This document shows, in pieces, positions 1-7,120 of a stretch of 35,944 nt of DNA (within the stretch, counting starts at the first letter, position 1; every line of letters begins with the position of its first letter). The translations under genes were made by a program, and so were the position numbers. Source of the DNA: an uncultured Bacilli bacterium (GTDB lineage: Bacteria > Bacillota_I > Bacilli_A > RF39 > UBA660); assembly GCA_934162125.1 (NCBI GenBank), contig CAKPHU010000008.1, positions 1 through 35,944 on the forward strand, written 5' to 3'. The notes beneath the pieces were generated by a model, which saw only the letters and a program-made list of their open reading frames with translations, ran no database searches and was not told the DNA's origin.

Positions 1-203
1 CCAGTAGGACCAGTAGCTCCAGTAGGACCAGTTGCTCCAGTAGGACCAGTAGCTCCAGTAGGACCAGTATCGCCAGTAGGACCAGTAGGACCAGTAGCTC
101 CAGTAGGACCACCACTAGGACCAGTTGGACCAGTAGGACCGGTTGGACCTAATACAAAGCAATTAGGAAATGGTCTATATTTTTCAAAATTTGGACAACT
201 CAT
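1..203 (-). CDS. Collagen-like Gly-X-Y repeat surface protein, partial
   Basis: Reads right to left from an ATG at 203-201 behind a strong Shine-Dalgarno AGGAGGT (complement of 208-214) and runs off the left edge, so only the first 67 codons are present. The start is a short non-repetitive leader (MSCPNFEKYRPFPNCFVLG) followed by unbroken Gly-Pro-Thr, Gly-Ala-Thr and Gly-Asp-Thr triplets, which is the composition of bacterial collagen-like proteins. No signal peptide is visible. A short leader ending in FxxGPTGPTG followed by GPT triplets is typical of BclA-type exosporium filament proteins of spore-formers, so a spore-surface role is the best guess, but the C-terminal domain that would settle it lies outside the window. 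It is divergent from the LysM operon. Repeat and reading frame are seen directly; the spore role is inferred. Confidence 0.8.
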   Translation of the reverse strand, partial: MSCPNFEKYRPFPNCFVLGPTGPTGPTGPSGGPTGATGPTGPTGDTGPTGATGPTGATGPTGATGPT

Positions 204-220
204 AATTACCTCCTCTAATT

Positions 221-229
221 TAATATATG
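221..229 (-). promoter_or_regulatory. Candidate mother-cell sigma -10 box of the collagen-like gene
   Basis: On the minus strand the bases read CATATATTA, similar to the CATA-type -10 elements of sporulation sigma E/K promoters, 7 bases upstream of the Shine-Dalgarno at 214-208. No convincing -35 partner was found. A matching CATATTAT lies at 300-307 on the plus strand just before the Shine-Dalgarno of the divergent LysM gene. The rest of 204-322 is AT-rich sequence with no other signal I can name. Confidence 0.25.
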
Positions 230-322
230 CAAAGTAATAAATCATAAATAGGTATTAGAGTATTTTGATAGTATTTTTTGTCTAAAATATTTTTTTTTTC
301 ATATTATTAAATGAGGTGAGTT

Positions 323-1150
323 ATGCAAACTTATGTTGTTAGTTCTGGTGATACTTTATATGGGATTGCTAGTAAATACGGAGTTAGTGTAAATGATATA
401 AAGACAGCTAATAATTTAAAAAATAAGAATTTATCTATTGGACAAATTCTTAAGATACCTACAGCAGAGACTGTGGCTTTATATATAGTAAAAAAAGGAG
501 ATTCGTTGTATTCAATTGCTAAAAGCTACGATACAACAGTAGATGAACTTATTAAACTTAATAATCTTAAATCTAATTCTTTAAGTGTTGGCCAACAATT
601 GAAACTTCCTATTAATGGAAATGTTAGTGATGGTGAATATGTCGTTGTAGCAGGTGATAGTTTATATAGTATTGCGAAGAAATTTAATATAAGTGTAGAT
701 GAGTTAAAAAGACTTAATAATTTAATCAGTAATAATTTAAGTGTTGGACAAAAGTTGAAAGTTCCAAACTCTTCACAAGAAGAAGTGGGAGAATATCAAT
801 TATATACATTTGGGACTGGTGATAGCCTAGCTGCAATTGCAGAAGCATATGGGCTTACTTTAGAAGAACTTATGAAACTTAATAATTTAGATAGTCCAAA
901 TGTTGAACCTGGAACAATTATTAGATTACCGATGACAAGTGTTCAACTTATGCCACTTGGGGCAGAATGTTTTGGAAAAGGATATGTGGAACCTAGTTAT
1001 ATTACACATGTAGTAAAAAGAGGAGATAGTCTTTACGTTATAGCAAAACAATATGGAGTTAGCGTTGATAGTATTATTAAGCTTAATGATTTAAAGAGTA
1101 ATAACTTATCTATTGGGCAAATATTAAAAATTAAGGAGGTTTATGAATGA
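323..1150 (+). CDS. Protein with five LysM peptidoglycan-binding domains
   Basis: 275 residues made almost entirely of LysM modules, at about residues 2-46, 53-96, 105-147, 156-204 and 227-272. Each has the pattern V..GDSLY.IAK.......L..LN.L....L.VGQ.LK.P. LysM binds the N-acetylglucosamine chains of peptidoglycan. No signal peptide or membrane segment is visible, unusual for a wall binder but normal for spore coat/cortex morphogenetic LysM proteins (SafA/SpoVID type), which bind cortex from the mother-cell side. The ATG follows a GAGGTGA Shine-Dalgarno at 313-319. Its TGA overlaps the ATG of the next gene (ATGA), so the two are translationally coupled. The fourth module is the most divergent (GTGDSLAAIA). 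Domain assignment is firm; the spore role rests on missing signals and on neighbours. Confidence 0.85.
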   Translation: MQTYVVSSGDTLYGIASKYGVSVNDIKTANNLKNKNLSIGQILKIPTAETVALYIVKKGDSLYSIAKSYDTTVDELIKLNNLKSNSLSVGQQLKLPINGNVSDGEYVVVAGDSLYSIAKKFNISVDELKRLNNLISNNLSVGQKLKVPNSSQEEVGEYQLYTFGTGDSLAAIAEAYGLTLEELMKLNNLDSPNVEPGTIIRLPMTSVQLMPLGAECFGKGYVEPSYITHVVKRGDSLYVIAKQYGVSVDSIIKLNDLKSNNLSIGQILKIKEVYE

Positions 1151-1557
1151 ATTTAATTGGTTATGAAGATTTTAAAAATACTAGTGCTGCAGCAGATTTT
1201 ATTAAAAATAATCCAGATACAGGTTATTTAAAAATATTAGCTTTTACTGCTTATCAAGCTATACCTATTGCGGATGTAGAGATAATTGTATCTAAAAATT
1301 TTGGTAATGACAAAGTGGTTTTCTTTAGAGGACAAACTGATAGTAATGGAATGATTGCTAATATAGAGTTGCCAGCACCAAAGGCACAATATGTAGCTGA
1401 TAAAGATGTGATGCCACCATATACTTCTTATGATATAACAGCAATTCATGGTAATTTTGATACAATTAATAATTACGTTGTAGGTATTTTTGGGGATGTT
1501 AGAGTTATTCAATATGTTAAAATGACTCCAAGTTCTGGTGATACAAGTGGCAGTTAA
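1147..1557 (+). CDS. Small Ig/transthyretin-like fold protein
   Basis: 136 residues. The central part (about 26-80) has the layout of a carboxypeptidase-regulatory or transthyretin-like beta sandwich: GYLKILAFTAYQAIPIADVE, then a strand pair, then TDSNGMIANIELPAP. This resembles the Ig-like modules found in wall-lytic and spore cortex-associated proteins of Clostridia. No signal peptide and no catalytic motif. The start overlaps the stop of the LysM gene, with AAGGAGG (1133-1139) as Shine-Dalgarno inside the upstream gene. The next gene begins inside its last codons. This tight packing suggests one complex made of LysM, Ig and SpoIID/PG-binding proteins. Fold assignment is by pattern only. 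Confidence 0.65.
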   Translation: MNLIGYEDFKNTSAAADFIKNNPDTGYLKILAFTAYQAIPIADVEIIVSKNFGNDKVVFFRGQTDSNGMIANIELPAPKAQYVADKDVMPPYTSYDITAIHGNFDTINNYVVGIFGDVRVIQYVKMTPSSGDTSGS

Positions 1558-2905
1558 AACAGCAAGTATACCAAATGATATTGTGGTACATTTAGGGGCA
1601 CCAGATGAAGATGCACCTAATGTGACAGTACCTTTTCCAGAATATATTAAGAATGTAGCTAGTGGGGAAATTTATCCTAACTGGCCATTAAATGCGATAG
1701 TTGCGAATATTTTAGTACAAATATCTTTTGCTTTAAATCGTATATATAATGAATGGTATCCTTCTAAGGGATATGATTTTGATATTACTAGTGATTCTAG
1801 ATATGATCAAACATATAAAGAAGGTAGAGAGTTCTTTGAAAAAATAGCACAGGCAGTTGATGAATTATTTAATAACTATGTAGTTAGAGTTGATCATGTT
1901 CAACCTTTATTTGCTAGTTACTGTGATGGGATTAAAACTACTTGTGATGGACTTTCACAATGGGGCTCAGTTGATTTAGCTAAACAAGGTAAAACACCAC
2001 TTGAAATACTTAGATATTACTATGGTGATGATGTTAAAATCATTTATAATGCACCAATAGAAGATAATGTTATGACTTATCCAGGAATTGTACTTAAAGT
2101 TGGATCAGCTGGAAATTCAGTTAAAAATTTAAAGGTGCAATTAAATAGAATAGGTCAGAACTATCCTGCTATTCCAGCTATAATAGATAGTAGTGAATAT
2201 TTTACAGTAGATACAGAAGATGCAGTTAAAGCTTTTCAAAAGAATTTTGATTTACCTGTGACAGGTGAAGTTGATAAAGCAACATGGTATAAAATTAAAT
2301 ACTTATATAATGCAGTACAAAAAGTTACAAGTCTTTATTCAGAAGGAATTGATTTTGACAATGCTGAACTTGTTTATAAAGAAACAGTAGGAATAGGTGA
2401 TAGTGGACAGTATATTAGATCATTAAATTATTTACTTTCGACAGTTGCTTACTTTGATGAAAAAATTCCATTCTTTAGACTTAGAAGTTCAACATTTAAT
2501 AAACAAACAGAAGAGACGGTAAAAGCTTTTCAAAGAACTTATGGTTTAGAAGAAACTGGTGTTGTTGATAGAAAGACATTAACTACTTTGATAGAGGCTT
2601 ATAATAATACACTTGAAAATATTCCGAAAGAATACTTAATCAACCTTAATGAATTTTATCCAGGAGTCTTCTTAATTAAAGGAATGACTGGAGAAAATAT
2701 TGCTAGATTACAAGGCTTCATTTATTTGATTTGTGATAGTTTACATAATATTCCTGGAGTTAGAATAAATGGAGAGTTTGATGAGTTGACAGAGAGATCC
2801 GTTAGAGCAATTCAAAGACAGGTTGGCTTAGAAGATACAGGTATAGTTGGACCTGCTACATGGTATCAGATAGTAGAAAAAGCAAAAAGAGTAGTAAAAG
2901 AATAA
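1547..2905 (+). CDS. SpoIID-domain protein with three C-terminal peptidoglycan-binding domains
   Basis: About 452 residues. Residues 1-165 match the SpoIID/LytB layout: an EYIKNVASGEIYPNWPLNAI segment holding Glu41 at the position of the catalytic acid of SpoIID lytic transglycosylase, then two cysteines (Cys126, Cys133) just before the LSQWGSVDLAKQG motif and ILRYYYGDD. SpoIID cleaves glycan strands into anhydro ends during engulfment. Three PG_binding_1 repeats follow (about 188-250, 283-350, 375-445), each with an AVKAFQ..F.L..TG.VD..TW pattern. No signal peptide. I chose GTG at 1547 because GGTGAT (1537-1542), the usual Shine-Dalgarno core here, lies 4 bases upstream; a GTG at 1538 is possible but has no ribosome site. 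The start lies inside the preceding gene, so translation is coupled. Activity is predicted from the conserved Glu; a purely structural role is possible. Confidence 0.78.
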   Translation: MAVKTASIPNDIVVHLGAPDEDAPNVTVPFPEYIKNVASGEIYPNWPLNAIVANILVQISFALNRIYNEWYPSKGYDFDITSDSRYDQTYKEGREFFEKIAQAVDELFNNYVVRVDHVQPLFASYCDGIKTTCDGLSQWGSVDLAKQGKTPLEILRYYYGDDVKIIYNAPIEDNVMTYPGIVLKVGSAGNSVKNLKVQLNRIGQNYPAIPAIIDSSEYFTVDTEDAVKAFQKNFDLPVTGEVDKATWYKIKYLYNAVQKVTSLYSEGIDFDNAELVYKETVGIGDSGQYIRSLNYLLSTVAYFDEKIPFFRLRSSTFNKQTEETVKAFQRTYGLEETGVVDRKTLTTLIEAYNNTLENIPKEYLINLNEFYPGVFLIKGMTGENIARLQGFIYLICDSLHNIPGVRINGEFDELTERSVRAIQRQVGLEDTGIVGPATWYQIVEKAKRVVKE

Positions 2906-2911
2906 TTAGAC

Positions 2912-2940
2912 TTTTCAAATATTTAATTCTTTGATAAAAT
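2912..2940 (+). promoter_or_regulatory. Promoter of the rhodanese-like lipoprotein gene
   Basis: TTTTCA at 2912-2917 and TAAAAT at 2935-2940, spaced 17 bases, 15 bases before the ATG. The -10 has the extended TG (TGATAAAAT). The same TTTGATAAAATA context recurs before the ABC-F gene at 29847-29857. Confidence 0.5.
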
Positions 2941-2955
2941 AAAATTGGTGATAAG

Positions 2956-3375
2956 ATGAAAAAGTTAGGATATATTTTATTAATTTTAGTAGCATTTTTA
3001 ATGACTGGTTGTGGTAGTACTCCAGTAGAAGATAATAAAGATAAAGATACAGATAAAGTTAAAGTTGAAACTATTAAACCAGAAGAAGTTAAAAAAATAG
3101 TTGATGATTATATAAATAATCCAGATATTGATATTATCGATGTCAGAAGTGAAGAAGAATATAAAGAGGGACATATTAATGGATCAATTAATATTCCTAG
3201 TAATTATTTAAGTGAGATTCATATTTCTGATGAGAGAACTTTAATTGTTTATTCTAGTACAGAAAAACGTAGTGAGATGGCAGCTGAAGAACTTTTAAAG
3301 ATGGGTTATAAAAAAGTTTATTCCATGGGTAGTATACTTGATTGGGATGACGATTTAGTAGAAGATAGTTATTAA
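2956..3375 (+). CDS. Rhodanese-domain lipoprotein, probably not catalytic
   Basis: 139 residues. The N-terminus is a lipoprotein signal ending in the lipobox LMTGC, with Cys19 as the lipidated residue, so the protein should sit on the outer face of the membrane. Residues about 40-135 form a rhodanese domain with the hallmark IDIIDVRSEEEYKEGHINGS. In active rhodaneses the loop is C-x4-R; here Arg105 is kept but the Cys position is Ser100 (YSSTEKRSE). Sulfur transfer through a persulfide is therefore unlikely, and a binding or structural role is more probable. Start ATG is set by GGTGAT at 2947-2952. The gene stands alone between its own promoter and a weak terminator. Family is firm; the substrate is unknown. 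Confidence 0.85.
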   Translation: MKKLGYILLILVAFLMTGCGSTPVEDNKDKDTDKVKVETIKPEEVKKIVDDYINNPDIDIIDVRSEEEYKEGHINGSINIPSNYLSEIHISDERTLIVYSSTEKRSEMAAEELLKMGYKKVYSMGSILDWDDDLVEDSY

Positions 3376-3377
3376 TT

Positions 3378-3413
3378 AGACTTGATTAAAGAGATTTAGT
3401 TAAGTCTTTTTTT
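3378..3413 (+). terminator. Weak intrinsic terminator
   Basis: AGACTT at 3378-3383 pairs with AAGTCT at 3402-3407 and is followed by seven T. The stem is short and the loop long, so this is weaker than the other terminators here. Confidence 0.5.
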
Positions 3414-3438
3414 ATTGTAATTTTGTCATTTAAATATT

Positions 3439-3465
3439 TTGGCACTCTATATTGACATCTGCTAA
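3439..3465 (+). promoter_or_regulatory. CIRCE operator (HrcA site) upstream of htpG
   Basis: TTGGCACTC-N9-ATCTGCTAA against the CIRCE consensus TTAGCACTC-N9-GAGTGCTAA: 8 of 9 in the left arm and 7 of 9 in the right, with the exact 9-base spacer. It overlaps the -35 (TTGACA, 3452-3457), so bound HrcA repressor would block RNA polymerase. The hsp20 gene has a better match in the same arrangement. Confidence 0.85.
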
Positions 3466-3480
3466 AAATGGTGTTATAAA
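3452..3480 (+). promoter_or_regulatory. htpG promoter
   Basis: TTGACA at 3452-3457 and TATAAA at 3475-3480 with a 17-base spacer, a near-consensus housekeeping promoter embedded in the CIRCE operator. Confidence 0.85.
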
Positions 3481-3513
3481 TATCTTGTAACTAAAAGTTA
3501 GGAGATGATTTTT

Positions 3514-5394
3514 GTGGAGAAGAAAGAATTTAAATCAGAATCTAAGAGATTACTTGATTTAATGATTAATTCTGTTTATACAAATAAAGATATATTTTTA
3601 AGAGAGCTTATTTCTAATGCTAGTGATGCACTAGATAAGTTATATTATAAGTCTTTGACTGATAAGAGTTTAAAGATTAAGAAGAAAGATTTAGCAATTA
3701 ATCTAGCGTTTGATAAAGATAATCGTACAATTACTATTAGTGATAATGGTATTGGTATGACTCATGATGAATTAGAGAATAATCTAGGTACTATTGCGAA
3801 GAGTGGTTCACTTAACTTTAAAGAAGGACTTAGTAAAGAAGATAAAGTTAATATAATTGGACAATTTGGTGTTGGATTTTATTCAGCTTTTATGGTTAGT
3901 GATAAGATAGTTGTTACTTCTAAGAGTATTGATGACGATAATAGTTATGAATGGGAAAGTGAAGGAGCAGATGGTTATACTATTAAGAAAGCTAAGAAGG
4001 AATCTAATGGTACAACAATAGTTTTACATATTAAAGAAGATACTGAAGAAGAAAATTATTCTAAGTATTTGGATGAATATGAATTACAAACTTTAGTTAA
4101 GAAATACTCAGACTATATAAGTTTCCCAATTAAGATGGAAGTTACTCATCATGAAATGAAAGATGAAGAAAAACATGAATATGAAGATACTAAAGTAGTA
4201 GAAACATTAAATAGTATGGTTCCTATTTGGAAGAAGAAAAAGAAAGATGTTAGTGATGAAGATTATAATAATTTCTATATGGATAAATTTAGTGATTATG
4301 ATAAGCCATTAAAAGTTATTTCTTCTTCAGTAGAAGGACTTTGTACATATGATGCTTTGTTATTTATACCTAGTCATGCACCATATGATTACTATACACA
4401 AGATTATGAAAAAGGTTTAAGTCTATATTCTAATGGTGTATTGATAATGGATAAATGTGCAGACTTATTACCTGATTACTTTAGTTTTGTAAAAGGTATC
4501 GTAGATACTGAAGATATTTCTTTGAATATTTCAAGAGAGATTTTACAAGAGTCACATAGTTTAAAGACGATTGCAAAGAGTATTGAAAGTAAAATACGTA
4601 GGGAACTAGAAGATATGTTAAAGAATGATAAAGATAATTATATTTCATTCTTTAAGACATTTGGTGTTCAATTAAAATATGGTATTTATAATAACTTTGG
4701 AGCTGATAAGGATAAGTTAAAAGATTTGTTAATGTTTTATTCAGCTAAGGAAGAGGGACTTGTTACTTTAAGTGAATATGTTCTTAAGATGAAAGAAGGA
4801 CAAGAAAAGATTTATTATGCAGCTGGTTCTTCAATTAATAAAATAGATTCATTACCACAAGTTGAACAAGTTAAAGATAAAGACTATGATATTTTATATT
4901 TAACCGATTATGTTGATGAATTTGCAATAACTGCTTTACAAGAATATGAAGGTAAGAAGTTCATTAATGTTGAAAGTGGAGATTTGGACTTAGAAAGTGA
5001 AGAAGAAAAAGAAAATACAAAGAAAGTAAATGATGATAACTCTGAACTTTTAAGTGCAATGAAAGATGAAATTAAAGAAGTAGATGAAGTAAAGTTTACA
5101 AATAAGTTAAAGAAACATCCAGTATGTTTAACTAGTAAAGGTGATGTTTCAATAGAAATGCAAAAAGTTTTTGATGCAATGCCAAATGAAATGGGAATTA
5201 AAGCTAAGATGGTTTTAGAGATTAATGAGAAACATGATATTGCTAAGAAACTAAAAGAATTATATAAAGATAATAAAGATGAATTTATTAAATATACAAA
5301 GATATTGTATGCAGAAGCTAAGATGATTGCTGGACTTCCAATAGATAATCCAACAGAAATTAGTACACTTATTTGTGATGTTATTAGTAAATAG
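3514..5394 (+). CDS. htpG: Molecular chaperone HtpG (Hsp90 family)
   Basis: About 626 residues, the normal length for bacterial Hsp90. The N-terminal GHKL ATPase domain shows the ordered motifs ELISNASDALDKL (Asn for Mg-ATP), DNGIGM, and IGQFGVGFYSAFMV (lid glycines). The middle domain contains ISREILQES, with the Arg that contacts ATP gamma phosphate. The C-terminal dimerisation region follows. It acts in the cytosol as an ATP-driven chaperone. I chose GTG at 3514 (MEKKEFKSES, the usual HtpG start); the upstream in-frame ATG at 3505 directly abuts the Shine-Dalgarno TAGGAG and is not usable. Transcription is predicted to be HrcA-controlled through the CIRCE site, and a terminator follows at once. 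In Bacillus subtilis htpG is not in the HrcA regulon, so this wiring is notable. Confidence 0.97.
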   Translation: MEKKEFKSESKRLLDLMINSVYTNKDIFLRELISNASDALDKLYYKSLTDKSLKIKKKDLAINLAFDKDNRTITISDNGIGMTHDELENNLGTIAKSGSLNFKEGLSKEDKVNIIGQFGVGFYSAFMVSDKIVVTSKSIDDDNSYEWESEGADGYTIKKAKKESNGTTIVLHIKEDTEEENYSKYLDEYELQTLVKKYSDYISFPIKMEVTHHEMKDEEKHEYEDTKVVETLNSMVPIWKKKKKDVSDEDYNNFYMDKFSDYDKPLKVISSSVEGLCTYDALLFIPSHAPYDYYTQDYEKGLSLYSNGVLIMDKCADLLPDYFSFVKGIVDTEDISLNISREILQESHSLKTIAKSIESKIRRELEDMLKNDKDNYISFFKTFGVQLKYGIYNNFGADKDKLKDLLMFYSAKEEGLVTLSEYVLKMKEGQEKIYYAAGSSINKIDSLPQVEQVKDKDYDILYLTDYVDEFAITALQEYEGKKFINVESGDLDLESEEEKENTKKVNDDNSELLSAMKDEIKEVDEVKFTNKLKKHPVCLTSKGDVSIEMQKVFDAMPNEMGIKAKMVLEINEKHDIAKKLKELYKDNKDEFIKYTKILYAEAKMIAGLPIDNPTEISTLICDVISK

Positions 5395-5421
5395 AAAAGG
5401 GTATTTTTAATATCCTTTTTT
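5395..5421 (+). terminator. Intrinsic terminator after htpG
   Basis: AAAAGGGTAT pairs across the loop TTTTA with ATATCCTTTT (one G-T pair), followed by a T run. It starts directly after the htpG stop. Confidence 0.8.
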
Positions 5422-5432
5422 CTTTTTTCTTC

Positions 5433-5461
5433 TTTACATTCGAGAAAGAAACATTTATAAT
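5433..5461 (+). promoter_or_regulatory. Promoter of the LppM-like lipoprotein gene
   Basis: TTTACA at 5433-5438 and TATAAT at 5456-5461, spaced 17 bases, 27 bases before the ATG. The Shine-Dalgarno AAGGAG lies at 5473-5478. Confidence 0.75.
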
Positions 5462-5488
5462 GAATTTAGAATAAGGAGTGTGTAGAGA

Positions 5489-7036
5489 ATGAAGAAAGTT
5501 TTAAATACAGTTAAGATATTAGCTATTGCACTTATTTTATTAGTTTCTACTGGATGCGTTAAGTATAATACAACTATGGAAATTAAATCTAATAAGTCAA
5601 TGACACTTACAACTATTTATGCTGTTGAATCTAGTATTTTGGAGTCACAAGGCATGACTGAGTTGATGACAGATGATCAAAAGAAACAATTAACAGATAA
5701 GGGATATAAGGTAGAAGAATATAGTGAAGGTACAATGGTTGGCTATAAACTTTCTATAAGTGTTCCAAGTATTGATTTTGTTAGTGCTGAGGGAAATGTT
5801 GAATATGATTTATCAGCAGTATTACAAGATGATAGTACAGAGACACCAAAGATATTTGGAGTTGAAAAGGGCTTATTAAAAAATAAGTATGTAGCTCGTT
5901 TAACATTTGCAGCTAGTGATGTTACTGGTGATATGGGTGACATTACAGGTGGAGATGCTGATGTGGATGTTAGTGATGATGATTTAACTCCAGCTGATGA
6001 TGAGGCTACTAATCCTAGTGATGAAGTTGCACAAAGAGAAGGAGACGATGATACACTTACTGATAATGATCAAACTAGTCCATCAGATGGTGATTTTAAT
6101 TTAGATGATTTAACTAATTTACTTACTAATTTAGATTTAAGTTTTACGGTTAAATTACCAACTGCACCTATTAGTAATAATGCTACTAAGACAGAGAATG
6201 ATGGAAAGACATTAATTTGGACTTTAACAAGTAGTGATTTGAACTCTATAGAATTTGAATTTGAATTATATAATTATTTATATATGGGTATAATGGGTGG
6301 AGCTGTTCTTTTACTTATTGTTCTAATTATAATTATTATTAGTAAAAAGAAAAAAGGTAAGAAAGTAGCTGAGAAAGTTCAACCTGCAGAAGTTGCACAA
6401 GCTTTTACAACTGAACAACCAGTAGCTCCAGTTGAGGTTCCTCCTATGGCAGCTGCTCCAGTAATGACTGCAGCACCTGCACCTGTGGCACCTGTAGCTC
6501 CTGTTGCACCAGCACCTGTTGCTCCTGCTCCAGTATCACCAGCACCAGTAGAGGTTCCTCCTGTAGCACCTGCACCTGTGGTTCCAACTCCAGTAGAAGT
6601 TGCACCAGTTGCAGCACCTGTTATGGAGACTCCAGCAGTTCCTGCTCCAGTTGCAGAACCTGTTGTAACTCCAGTACCTGTAGAGCCTATTCCAGTAGCT
6701 GCTCCTGTAGTTGAATCAACTATAGTTGCACCAGTACCAGCTGAACCTGCTCCAGTAGCAACTCCTGTTATGGAAGCTGCACCAGTAGCTGCTCCAGTAG
6801 AAGTTGCACCAATTACTGCACAACCAGTACAAATAGACGTTATCGCTGGTACTCCAGTACAACCAGTAGAAGTTGCACCAGTTACTCCTGCTGTTCCAGT
6901 TGAAGGAGCAGATAATGGAGCATTCCAAATGCAACCAGTACAAATAGATGTTGTAGCAGGTACTCCAATACAACCAGTAGAAGTAGCACCAGTACAACCT
7001 ATTGAACCAGTTCCTGGAGATGCACCACAAGCATAG
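5489..7036 (+). CDS. LppM-like lipoprotein with transmembrane segment and long Pro/Ala/Val-rich tail
   Basis: 515 residues. The N-terminus is a lipoprotein signal (LVSTGC, lipid Cys23). Residues 24-150 resemble the LppM domain (CVKYNTTMEIKSNKSMTLT and following beta strands). Next comes an acidic Asp-rich linker (about 150-205), a second beta region, one transmembrane helix (about 264-287), a KKKKGKK stop-transfer, and about 220 residues rich in Pro, Val and Ala (APVAP, PVEVAP). The positive-inside rule puts the Pro-rich tail in the cytoplasm, giving a protein lipid-anchored outside and threaded once through the membrane. The tail holds two near-identical 21-residue blocks (about 445-465 and 482-502, QPVQIDVxAGTPxQPVEVAP). 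A second protein here (19401-20633) has similar APVAPVAKPAP runs. Function unknown; a link between envelope and a cytosolic partner is a guess. Confidence 0.75.
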   Translation: MKKVLNTVKILAIALILLVSTGCVKYNTTMEIKSNKSMTLTTIYAVESSILESQGMTELMTDDQKKQLTDKGYKVEEYSEGTMVGYKLSISVPSIDFVSAEGNVEYDLSAVLQDDSTETPKIFGVEKGLLKNKYVARLTFAASDVTGDMGDITGGDADVDVSDDDLTPADDEATNPSDEVAQREGDDDTLTDNDQTSPSDGDFNLDDLTNLLTNLDLSFTVKLPTAPISNNATKTENDGKTLIWTLTSSDLNSIEFEFELYNYLYMGIMGGAVLLLIVLIIIIISKKKKGKKVAEKVQPAEVAQAFTTEQPVAPVEVPPMAAAPVMTAAPAPVAPVAPVAPAPVAPAPVSPAPVEVPPVAPAPVVPTPVEVAPVAAPVMETPAVPAPVAEPVVTPVPVEPIPVAAPVVESTIVAPVPAEPAPVATPVMEAAPVAAPVEVAPITAQPVQIDVIAGTPVQPVEVAPVTPAVPVEGADNGAFQMQPVQIDVVAGTPIQPVEVAPVQPIEPVPGDAPQA

Positions 7037-7046
7037 TAAAGTATGT

Positions 7047-7077
7047 AAAGATTCTAGCAATAGAATCTTTTTTTTTT
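7047..7077 (+). terminator. Intrinsic terminator
   Basis: A perfect 10-bp stem AAAGATTCTA / TAGAATCTTT around the loop GCAA, with a continuing T run. Confidence 0.95.
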
Positions 7078-7090
7078 CAAAAAATTAAGT

Positions 7091-7096
7091 TATAAT
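7091..7096 (+). promoter_or_regulatory. -10 box of the phosphoketolase gene
   Basis: Perfect TATAAT 24 bases before the ATG, with no recognisable -35; the region 17 bases upstream is the T tail of the previous terminator. AAGGAGGG (7107-7114) is a strong Shine-Dalgarno. Confidence 0.6.
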
Positions 7097-7120
7097 GATA
7101 TAGAATAAGGAGGGTATTTT

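Noticed and set aside
1..150. Possible CRISPR or tandem-repeat array at the left edge
   Set aside because: The units are Gly-X-Y codons with no unique spacers, and they read as an open frame with a start and a Shine-Dalgarno.
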